Shown here: positions 21,685-26,861 of the stretch, one piece after another | Position numbering within the stretch: the first letter of the stretch is position 1 | How the letters are laid out: the number at the start of each line of letters is the position of its first letter | From: a virus | DNA: 26,861 bases | Virus record (IMG/VR): IMGVR_UViG_3300025369_000053 | Location: 1 to 26,861 of that record | Reading direction: 5' to 3' (one strand) | The notes under the pieces: model-generated | What the model was told of the DNA's origin: nothing | Database searches by the model: none | Seen by the model: only the letters and a program-made list of their open reading frames with translations | Position numbers and translations under genes: made by a program

Positions 21685-22656
21685 GTGGAAATTCCTCAGA
21701 GTGCCTTTTTAGCCAACCTCACCGATTATCAGTTTCGTTTGCTGGCTGTTTTGTGCCACAAATCGGGCTCTGAAGGCCGTTTTAAGGGCTCTCTAGCCGA
21801 GTTGGGTACATCGACTGGCAACGTTAGCGAGAAGACGGTCAGGAGAGGCTTGAAAGGCTTGGAGGAGGCGCAGTTCATCAAGCGCATCCCGACCAAGCGA
21901 GCCAATGGCTATCGGGGAATGGACATCTACGAGATGATGGACAAAAATGTCCAACAAGTTCCTGAGATTGTGGACAAAAATGTCCACGCCTCACGTGGCT
22001 ATAAGTCACGTAGCAGTATGGCTAATAAGCTATTAGTACCTAATAGCCATAATAGTAATCAATTAAAAGAATCTAAAACCGAAGGTTTTACAAAGGAGAT
22101 AATCATCCCTATGAGAAAATGGGAAGATGATGGAGACGATTTGGCGGGCTTTGGCCTCGTGGAAGAACGAGACGCCCCGCAACCCAAGATTAGAAAGTCC
22201 GACCCCAAGACTCGGGGCAAACGACCTGAGCACGAGTGGACAGCACTTGATGTCGCATCTGAGTTTAGTTTCCGAGTTGGTCGCAAGTACCCGCTCCTTC
22301 CAGGAACCGTCAACGTCAGACAGCTTGCAGGAGCACTCTCCAAGTTCAGAAAGCAATACGACACCAACGCTCTGATTGAGTTAGAGTTGCTGCGCCTGTT
22401 CATGGCGGATGAGCGCAACTTCAAAAACGTGGGCGATGAAGCCCCGTTGTTGTACAAGTTGTACCTTGCATCGTTTAAAACAAAGATTAATCAGGCACGA
22501 GAGAACCTCGGTTTGAAGAAGATAAACGCTGTCCTCGAACCTGTGGTTAAGATGGGCACACTCGTTGCTAGTGATGGTTTGGTCTTCCAGAACACCATAG
22601 CGGGACGAGCTCAATTGGAACGTTATGAGAAGAAGCTAAAGGAGGCGCAAGCGTGA
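21685..22656 (+). CDS. Winged-helix replication initiator-like protein
   Basis: This encodes 323 residues from GTG 21685, with TTGGAG about 13 nt upstream. Residues about 8-82 form a winged-helix DNA-binding domain: LTDYQFRLLAVLCHKSGSEG, then LAELGTSTGNVSEKTVRRGL and KGLEEAQFIKRIPTK. The helix-turn-helix and the wing are as in many plasmid and phage initiators. A low-complexity linker follows (about 90-142). The C-terminal part (143-323) has EHEWTALDVASEFSFRVGRK and a helical end. It opens the replication gene set (loader, helicase, primase), so an initiator role is likely. The linker DNA carries palindromes and an AT-rich stretch, and an internal start at 22111 with AAAGGAG is possible. Exact family not identified. 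Confidence 0.7.
   Translation: MEIPQSAFLANLTDYQFRLLAVLCHKSGSEGRFKGSLAELGTSTGNVSEKTVRRGLKGLEEAQFIKRIPTKRANGYRGMDIYEMMDKNVQQVPEIVDKNVHASRGYKSRSSMANKLLVPNSHNSNQLKESKTEGFTKEIIIPMRKWEDDGDDLAGFGLVEERDAPQPKIRKSDPKTRGKRPEHEWTALDVASEFSFRVGRKYPLLPGTVNVRQLAGALSKFRKQYDTNALIELELLRLFMADERNFKNVGDEAPLLYKLYLASFKTKINQARENLGLKKINAVLEPVVKMGTLVASDGLVFQNTIAGRAQLERYEKKLKEAQA
21938..21953 (+). repeat. Palindromic 16-mer, copy 1
   Basis: The sequence TGGACAAAAATGTCCA has 6-nt arms (TGGACA and TGTCCA) around AAAA. A second identical copy lies 33 nt downstream, centre to centre, about three helical turns, so both would face the same side of the DNA. Because 33 is divisible by three, both copies encode the same peptide DKNV. 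It is a plausible binding site for a dimeric winged-helix protein. Confidence 0.8.
21971..21986 (+). repeat. Palindromic 16-mer, copy 2
   Basis: This is identical to the copy at 21938-21953 (TGGACAAAAATGTCCA) and encodes the second DKNV. It is followed by GCC and the TCACGT pair, then by the AT-rich stretch. Two exact copies in a protein-coding region, in the same frame, suggest selection at the DNA level or a recent short duplication. Confidence 0.8.
22029..22047 (+). repeat. Perfect inverted repeat, 8-bp arms
   Basis: GCTATTAG (22029-22036) and CTAATAGC (22040-22047) pair perfectly around a TAC loop. The element lies in the AT-rich part of the initiator gene. It could extrude as a cruciform or fold in the mRNA. 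No T-run follows, so it is not an intrinsic terminator. Confidence 0.75.
22074..22090 (+). repeat. Perfect inverted repeat, 7-bp arms
   Basis: TAAAACC (22074-22080) and GGTTTTA (22084-22090) pair perfectly around GAA. The arm ends one base before the AAAGGAG of the candidate internal start, so in mRNA the hairpin could influence access to that site. It also marks the right edge of the AT-rich segment. Confidence 0.7.
22092..22113 (+). promoter_or_regulatory. Candidate internal translation start in the initiator gene
   Basis: AAAGGAG (22092-22098) lies 12 nt before an ATG at 22111 that is in frame with the full gene. Initiation there would yield a 181-residue product lacking the winged helix and starting MRKWEDDGDDLAGFG. 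The site is a better Shine-Dalgarno match than that of the full gene's GTG. The spacing is somewhat long, and usage is not proven. Confidence 0.4.
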
Positions 22657-22745
22657 GAGAAATCTTCGGTTATCTTTTGGTAGTGTTGGCAACAGCATCA
22701 GCGATGCATCTGATTAAAGGAGGAAGCAAGTGGCTAAGAAAGTAA
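22653..22745 (+). CDS. 30-residue single-span membrane micro-protein
   Basis: GTG 22653 overlaps the preceding TGA (GTGA) and follows AAAGGAGG at 22637-22644 with ideal spacing of 8 nt; the stop is TAA 22743-22745. The peptide is MREIFGYLLVVLATASAMHL followed by IKGGSKWLRK. It has a hydrophobic span at about 5-22 and a strongly basic end, as expected for an inner-membrane peptide with the C-terminus in the cytoplasm. It overlaps the next gene by 16 nt. The strong ribosome binding site and overlap pattern argue that it is real. Function is unknown; a lysis- or exclusion-type role is possible. Confidence 0.6.
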   Translation: MREIFGYLLVVLATASAMHLIKGGSKWLRK

Positions 22746-23008
22746 GCAGCAGTGTTTCAGTAGAAGCACGTAAGAACATCGAAAAGGGTGGCGCATGGTT
22801 AGCCACGTTTACTCTTCGCAATGAAGACACTGTGGAAGTTGTGTATACAGCCACTACTGCATGGACAAACGCCAATGCATGCAAGCGCTGGCTAAAGTCG
22901 CAAGTGCAAGAGCGCACCACACGCAAGACCATCAAGTTTGAAACTGTTGCCACAGATGCCAACGACAAGGCAACTGTCATCGTCGGGTCGTTGTTCTTCA
23001 AGTCATGA
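22730..23008 (+). CDS. Hypothetical protein, small basic, beta-rich
   Basis: This encodes 92 residues from GTG 22730, with AAAGGAGG about 6 nt upstream. The start MAKKVSSSVSVEARKNIEKG is followed by GGAWLATFTLRNEDTVEVVY, a helix (ANACKRWLKSQVQERTTRKT) and a last strand TVIVGSLFFKS. The layout beta-beta-alpha-beta suggests a compact alpha/beta domain such as those of small nucleic-acid-binding or regulatory proteins, but no family is recognised. The stop overlaps the next ATG (ATGA). Its place in the replication operon suggests an accessory role there. Confidence 0.7.
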   Translation: MAKKVSSSVSVEARKNIEKGGAWLATFTLRNEDTVEVVYTATTAWTNANACKRWLKSQVQERTTRKTIKFETVATDANDKATVIVGSLFFKS

Positions 23009-23235
23009 AGTTTGATTGGGATAATCCCATAAAGCGTGAACACCCCAATTGGTTTCTCCGTCATTACGGAAACCTCATGGGTCGCATTGCTCATTTCTGT
23101 TTGAAACGAGCTGAAGATTATCAAACTGTTTGGGAAATTCCTATGGAAGACGAAGACGAGATGTGGGACCGCAATAACGACATCGATTGGGAGAAGCTTC
23201 AGTTTGAATACAAGCGCTGGAAAGATGACCACTGA
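23005..23235 (+). CDS. Hypothetical protein, Trp-rich and acidic at the C-terminus
   Basis: This encodes 76 residues from ATG 23005 (ATGA overlap). The N-terminal part is basic and aromatic (FDWDNPIKREHPNWFLRHYG), and the second half is acidic (IPMEDEDEMWDRNNDIDWEK). There are six tryptophans in 76 residues. It may be an adaptor for the DnaC-like loader encoded immediately downstream, since its stop overlaps that gene's ATG (TGATG), but there is no family evidence. Confidence 0.65.
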   Translation: MKFDWDNPIKREHPNWFLRHYGNLMGRIAHFCLKRAEDYQTVWEIPMEDEDEMWDRNNDIDWEKLQFEYKRWKDDH

Positions 23236-23954
23236 TGTATGACATCAACACGCTCTCTCCTTTGAAGAAACACTGGTTACTACGTACCTCGAACATTCCT
23301 CGACGCTTTTTAGGCATGGAGCCAAGCGATATTGCCGAAAAGACTGGCTCGTTTTCTCCTCATGTGCAGAACTGGATTGACACTGTTCTAGAGGGCAAAA
23401 TCATCAAAGGCATTGGAAACATTGGTGTTACTGGTATCGGGTTGCTCTTTGATGGAGCGCCAGGAATCGGCAAGACCACAACTGCTGTCGTTGCTGCGAT
23501 GGAAGTTGTGCGACACATGCCTGAAGATGAGCTTCTTGCTGCCAAGCTTTTGCAAATGAAGGAATCTGATTACGGGCTAGGTGCACGAGTGGTGTATTAC
23601 TTAACCTATCCAGAATTTTTGTCTAGAAAAAAGTCAACCTTCGACGCTGACCCCGAAACGAAGAGAGACATGACTTATGAGTTGGATGGTCTTCACGGGC
23701 GGTCGAAGTTTGACTGGCTTAATGTTCGCATACTTGTTATTGATGATTTGGGTAAAGAATACGGCTCAAAATATGATGACACTTCTTTCGATGAGATTCT
23801 TCGATTACGGTACGATAAGGGATTGCCTACCATCGTGACAACAAACGTTCGGTTAGAAGATTGGGAAGCTCAGTACAAGGAAGCCATGGCGAGTTTCGCA
23901 GGCGAAGCGTTTAATCGAGTGCCTATCATTGGTACTGACTTGCGAGGCGCATGA
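23235..23954 (+). CDS. DnaC/IstB-like helicase loader ATPase
   Basis: This encodes 239 residues; ATG 23235 overlaps the preceding TGA. It is an AAA+ ATPase: Walker A GAPGIGKT at residues 74-81, Walker B ILVIDDLG at 166-173 followed by K-E-Y, sensor-1 TTN at 202-204 within LPTIVTTNVRLEDW, and an arginine-finger region FNRVPIIGTDLRG near the end. That order is typical of DnaC, DnaI and IstB. Such proteins open the replicative helicase ring and place it on origin DNA. A DnaB-like helicase and a primase follow in the same operon, supporting loader rather than transposition function; no transposase accompanies it. Confidence 0.9.
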   Translation: MYDINTLSPLKKHWLLRTSNIPRRFLGMEPSDIAEKTGSFSPHVQNWIDTVLEGKIIKGIGNIGVTGIGLLFDGAPGIGKTTTAVVAAMEVVRHMPEDELLAAKLLQMKESDYGLGARVVYYLTYPEFLSRKKSTFDADPETKRDMTYELDGLHGRSKFDWLNVRILVIDDLGKEYGSKYDDTSFDEILRLRYDKGLPTIVTTNVRLEDWEAQYKEAMASFAGEAFNRVPIIGTDLRGA

Positions 23955-23968
23955 TGAGAGGAAAGCAA

Positions 23969-24253
23969 ATGGCATCCCCTTGGAGAACTATCCAAGTGTT
24001 CATCTCGTCGCAAGCTGCTGGCATTTTTGAGGTAGAAGTTGATACGCAATCCAAAGCATTGCGATGCAACTGTCCAGTATGGAACAAGCGCCAATCTTGC
24101 AAACATACTAAGTTCGTCAGTCAAAAGATGATGCTCAATCATGGTCATTACTCCATCACCGTGGGTGAAGAGGTAGACGAAGACATTGACGTTGAAGACC
24201 CCAAGAAATTTAGAGAGTACGTACTAAAGTACGCTAAGGTAGAGGTACTGTGA
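23969..24253 (+). CDS. SWIM zinc-finger protein
   Basis: This encodes 94 residues from ATG 23969, preceded by GAGAGGAAAG with about 7-nt spacing. ATG 23951 or 23954 would add 6 or 5 residues and overlap the loader stop, but they have poor sites. The core LRCNCPVWNKRQSCKHTKFV holds C33-x-C35-x8-C44-x-H46, the CxCxnCxH pattern of the SWIM domain, a small zinc fold for DNA or protein contacts. The C-terminal third is acidic (EEVDEDIDVEDPKKF). Encoded between loader and helicase, it may act at the fork or in recombination-dependent replication; this is inference. Confidence 0.75.
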   Translation: MASPWRTIQVFISSQAAGIFEVEVDTQSKALRCNCPVWNKRQSCKHTKFVSQKMMLNHGHYSITVGEEVDEDIDVEDPKKFREYVLKYAKVEVL

Positions 24254-24666
24254 AAGGCGGGGACATTTCCAATGTCTCCTCTCCGCAAGTTATCGCCACT
24301 ACTACGCTCGTAGTGTCTTTAAAAGAGGTCGAAGAAAGAAAACTTTTGTCACGCAAAGTAACGCATGTTCTGGGTGAGATAAACATGCTGGCAGCAAACA
24401 AGCTGTGGCTATTGTCTAACGAGTATGGTTTATCGTTAGAGCTTGCTGGATTTGCAGACCAAGGTTGGACAGAAGAACTTCTTGATAAAGCCTTTGAGCG
24501 GTTAGAGCGTCGAGTAGTCAACCCATTTAACTATTGGGAACTATACGAAGATGTGGATGAGTTAGTAGGAATGCTTCCTTATCGACCCAACCTCAAGGCG
24601 GTCATTGACGTTCCAGGGCAAGTGGCACGATACGGTTCAGCAGGAGTAGAGTTAGACAACATATAA
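24250..24666 (+). CDS. Hypothetical protein in the replication operon
   Basis: This encodes 138 residues; GTG 24250 overlaps the preceding TGA (GTGA), with GAGG just upstream. It is largely helical: LVVSLKEVEERKLLSRKVTH, INMLAANKLWLLSNEYGLSL, WTEELLDKAFERLERRV. It ends with DVDELVGMLPYRPNLKAVID. No catalytic motif, cysteine cluster or membrane span is present. I do not recognise the family. Gene order suggests a helicase or loader partner. Confidence 0.65.
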   Translation: MKGGDISNVSSPQVIATTTLVVSLKEVEERKLLSRKVTHVLGEINMLAANKLWLLSNEYGLSLELAGFADQGWTEELLDKAFERLERRVVNPFNYWELYEDVDELVGMLPYRPNLKAVIDVPGQVARYGSAGVELDNI

Positions 24667-24675
24667 GGGGGAGCA

Positions 24676-25926
24676 GTGGCGGCAGATAACGAACACCGTT
24701 TAGTTAGCAAGGTAATTCGTGACAGGGACATCATTCCCGCCATTCAGCGTGGTGTAAACGACACGTGGTTCCTTGATGACGATAACCGCAAGGTGTGGGC
24801 ATTTGTCCGTAAGCATTACAGCGATTACAGCGAAGTCCCTACGGGCGTCACCGTTCTTGACCATTACCCTAATTACAAGATTCTTGATGTTGAAGACAGC
24901 ATCGAATACCTGCTCGACACGATGGTTGCCTTTCGTCGTCGCTTACTTACTCGTCAGGGACTAGAAGCATCAATTGAGCAACTGCAGGCACAAGACCATG
25001 AAGCTGCGTTGTTGCAGATGGAAGCCACTGTTTCTCGAGTTAACGCCCAAGGAGTTATTGGCACCAACGAGGTAGACCTCACCAAGAACGTTGAAGAGCG
25101 CTACAAAGAGTATCAAGCCATACAGAACCAACAGTTCCTTGGCATACCTACAGGATTTGAAAAGATTGATGAAGCCACCGCAGGATTACAAGGCGGTCAA
25201 CTTGTAACGGTTATTGCTCCGCCAAAGACAGGTAAGTCGCAGATTGCGTTGCAGATGGCTATCAACGTGCACGCTCAAGGCAAGATTCCTATGTTCCAGT
25301 CCTTTGAGATGAACAACCACGAACAACAGCAACGCCATGACGCTATGCGTGCCCACATTTCCCACAGCCGTTATCGCCGTGGAAAGCTAAGCCCAACAGA
25401 AGAGACTCGCTTAATTGACATGCTCAATGGCATGGAAACTATGCACCCATTCCACCTTGTCGATGCAGTCAGCGGAATTACCGTCTCAGCATTGTCTGCA
25501 AAGATAGAGCAGACCAAGCCAGACATTGTCTTTGTTGATGGTGTGTATTTGATGTTGGATGAAATTACTGGCGAGATGAACACGCCACAAGCGATTACTA
25601 ACATTACTCGTGCCCTCAAAAGACTTGCACAAAAGACAGGTTTGCCTATCGTCATTACCACTCAGACGTTGTTGTGGAAGATGCGAGCAGGCAAAGTAAC
25701 AGCAGACTCCATCGGTTACTCATCCTCATTCTTCCAAGACTCGGATGTTATCTTGGGTTTAGAACCTGTTGAAGAAAACGAAGAAGTGCGAAAGCTAAAG
25801 ATTGTTGCAAGCCGTAACTGCCCTCCTAGCGAAACTGCATTGACATGGAATTGGGAAACTGGTTGCTTCCATGATGAGAACTTCATGACAAAGTGCAAGC
25901 ACTGTATGGATTGGTTGAACCGATAG
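24676..25926 (+). CDS. Replicative DnaB-like DNA helicase
   Basis: This encodes 416 residues from GTG 24676, with AGGGGGAG about 5 nt upstream. Residues 1-120 match the helical DnaB N-terminal domain layout, shorter than usual. The RecA-like motor contains Walker A APPKTGKS (181-188; the first Gly of the classic loop is Ala) and Walker B DIVFVDGVYLM (283-293). It also contains ITTQ (327-330) and the C-terminal segment DSDVILGLEP. The protein would unwind the fork as a hexamer, with the loader (23235) and primase (25926) beside it. The last 20 residues carry C397-x-H399 and C407-x2-C410, an unusual cluster that might bind zinc. Confidence 0.92.
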   Translation: MAADNEHRLVSKVIRDRDIIPAIQRGVNDTWFLDDDNRKVWAFVRKHYSDYSEVPTGVTVLDHYPNYKILDVEDSIEYLLDTMVAFRRRLLTRQGLEASIEQLQAQDHEAALLQMEATVSRVNAQGVIGTNEVDLTKNVEERYKEYQAIQNQQFLGIPTGFEKIDEATAGLQGGQLVTVIAPPKTGKSQIALQMAINVHAQGKIPMFQSFEMNNHEQQQRHDAMRAHISHSRYRRGKLSPTEETRLIDMLNGMETMHPFHLVDAVSGITVSALSAKIEQTKPDIVFVDGVYLMLDEITGEMNTPQAITNITRALKRLAQKTGLPIVITTQTLLWKMRAGKVTADSIGYSSSFFQDSDVILGLEPVEENEEVRKLKIVASRNCPPSETALTWNWETGCFHDENFMTKCKHCMDWLNR

Positions 25927-26852
25927 TGGATGTTGAAAAGGTTCTTCTTAACCTAGACCTCAAGCTGTACTCGCAACGTGGCGCTGAGGTGTTGGGGTTA
26001 TGCCCAATGCACAAACAGCGTGTGGGCAAAGATGACCACAACCCATCATGGTGGATTAACTCAGAGACTGGTGCCCACATTTGTTTTTCGTGTGGGTACA
26101 AGGGAAATATCTACACTCTCGTCAAAGATGTTCTAGGACTTAGCTTAAACGACGCTAAAGCGTTCATTGCAGACAAGGCAGAGGTTCCCGTTGATGCGCT
26201 CATGAAGCGTCTGCACGAGTTACCTCAATATGTTGTTCCAGAACAGACCATAGCCATGTCCGAAGCTCGCCTTGCCGTGTATGGAGAGCCACCCGCTATT
26301 GAGTTAAAGAAGCGGTTTATTACTGCAGAAACAGCAAGCAAGTGTGGAGTGCTGTGGGATTTCAAAATGAGCGCTTGGATACTGCCTATTCGTAGTCCAG
26401 AAGATTTCTCGTTGTGGGGTTGGCAAGAGAAAGGTGCTACGGGACGGTACTTCCGTAATCAACCTGCAGGAGTAAAGAAGTCCCGCACTGTTTTTAACGT
26501 ACAGAATTTGCAAGAAGAATTACTTATCGTTGTTGAGTCACCGTTAGATTCTGTTCGTCTAACAGGTTTGGGATACAACTCCGTCTCTACATTTGGCGCC
26601 ATGCCTAGCGATGAGCAAGTCAAGATTATGCGCCGAGCACCTCGAGTCCTAGCTGCTTTTGACAATGACGAGGCAGGAAAGAAGGCGTCAGAAGCCATTC
26701 GAGTATCTGCAAAAAAGTATGGAATTGAATTATCGTTCTTTAATTACGAAGGAATAGACGCCAAGGACGTTGGCGACATGACTCAGGCTGAGATTCAACG
26801 AGGAGTTGAGACTGCCAAAGATATGATTTTCGGCAAGGCTGCCTACCTATGA
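25926..26852 (+). CDS. DNA primase (CHC2 zinc finger and TOPRIM domain)
   Basis: This encodes 308 residues from GTG 25926, overlapping the helicase stop (TAGTG); GTG 25893 would add 11 residues. I prefer the inner start because the family usually begins about 25 residues before the zinc motif (here MDVEKVLLNLDLK). The zinc ribbon is C26-x2-H29 ... C53-x2-C56 (LCPMHK and CFSCGYKG). The TOPRIM domain has E204 in VVESPLDS and D246-x-D248 in AFDNDEAGKKASEAI, the acidic residues that bind metal for primer synthesis. The protein is compact compared with DnaG (about 580 residues), with no clear C-terminal helicase-binding domain. Confidence 0.9.
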   Translation: MDVEKVLLNLDLKLYSQRGAEVLGLCPMHKQRVGKDDHNPSWWINSETGAHICFSCGYKGNIYTLVKDVLGLSLNDAKAFIADKAEVPVDALMKRLHELPQYVVPEQTIAMSEARLAVYGEPPAIELKKRFITAETASKCGVLWDFKMSAWILPIRSPEDFSLWGWQEKGATGRYFRNQPAGVKKSRTVFNVQNLQEELLIVVESPLDSVRLTGLGYNSVSTFGAMPSDEQVKIMRRAPRVLAAFDNDEAGKKASEAIRVSAKKYGIELSFFNYEGIDAKDVGDMTQAEIQRGVETAKDMIFGKAAYL

Positions 26853-26861
26853 TGGACTTAC
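26849..26861 (+). CDS. Start of the next gene (3' truncated by window)
   Basis: ATG 26849 overlaps the primase stop (ATGA), and a second in-frame ATG follows at 26852. Only MMDL is visible before the window ends. The same stop/start overlap is used by most gene pairs in this operon, which is the only evidence. Nothing can be said about the product. Confidence 0.35.

Larger units (their letters stand above)
21938..22098 (+). other. Candidate replication origin inside the initiator gene
   Basis: The segment starts with two identical palindromes (21938-21953 and 21971-21986). It continues with two TCACGT hexamers 15 nt apart (21991 and 22006), then a stretch with only 21 G/C in 75 nt (22021-22095, 28% GC) that contains two perfect hairpins. 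It codes for the poorly conserved linker between two domains of the initiator-like protein. Iterons followed by an AT-rich unwinding region within the initiator gene are the arrangement of the lambda O gene and of several other phages. The origin function is inference; the elements are seen directly. Confidence 0.5.

Noticed and set aside
21938-21986. Twin palindromes as a minimal CRISPR-like array
   Set aside because: There are only two copies, the 17-nt intervening sequence codes in frame with the gene, and no cas genes or leader are present.
23235-23954. IstB-type transposition helper
   Set aside because: The AAA+ motifs are shared with IstB, but no transposase or inverted repeats are present and a helicase and primase follow, so a DnaC-like loader is preferred.
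1-26861. tRNA, rRNA and insertion sequences
   Set aside because: I saw no cloverleaf-like sequence with conserved TTCNANNC and CCA elements and no transposase-like frame; genes cover almost the whole window.

Overview
The window is one co-directional (+ strand) segment of a tailed double-stranded DNA phage with a contractile tail (myovirus morphology, Caudoviricetes). The morphology follows from a tail sheath gene next to a T4 gp19-like tube gene, followed by gp25-, gpJ/gp6- and gp5/gpV-like baseplate genes. The host cannot be read directly. M23 peptidase and lysozyme-like domains carried on the tape measure protein, the AAGGAG-type ribosome binding sites and the many GTG starts fit a bacterium with peptidoglycan, and an actinobacterium is a reasonable guess only. 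No integrase, repressor, transposase, tRNA or CRISPR array was seen. Terminase, portal and major capsid genes are absent and presumably lie upstream.

Region 1 (1-5864) is accessory and neck-proximal. It holds an AT-rich family of at least four paralogues (one cut by the window edge, two complete in tandem, one 3.2 kb away), which I think belongs to DUF6065. Between them lie a GC-richer GT-A-fold glycosyltransferase, a probable virion or connector protein, an Ala/Pro/Asp acidic low-complexity protein, and a run of nine tiny, mostly lysine-rich genes. Many of these tiny genes are joined by TAATG stop/start overlaps. The run includes DUF6496-like and DUF6321-like proteins and a 33-residue peptide with six cysteines.

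Region 2 (5861-20808) is the tail assembly line in the usual order: neck/tail completion, tail terminator-like, sheath (with a good sigma70-type promoter candidate just upstream), tube, a tail assembly chaperone that appears to be extended by a +1 frameshift, tape measure with two wall-hydrolase domains, tube/hub adaptor, LysM-like protein, gpD/gp27-like hub, gp25-like wedge, gpJ/gp6-like wedge, OB-fold spike, a short fibre-like protein, and a large gpI-like protein fused to carbohydrate-binding-like sandwiches.

Region 3 (20818-26861) begins with a small membrane protein and an unknown acidic protein, then the replication module: a winged-helix initiator-like protein, small unknown proteins (one a 30-residue membrane peptide), a DnaC/IstB-like helicase loader, a SWIM zinc-finger protein, a DnaB-like helicase and a CHC2/TOPRIM primase. 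Inside the initiator gene, between its two conserved parts, lie two identical 16-bp palindromes 33 bp apart and then a 28% GC stretch with two more perfect hairpins. This is my best candidate for the phage replication origin. Together the region-3 genes would load a phage helicase-primase at that site, while region 2 builds the contractile tail.
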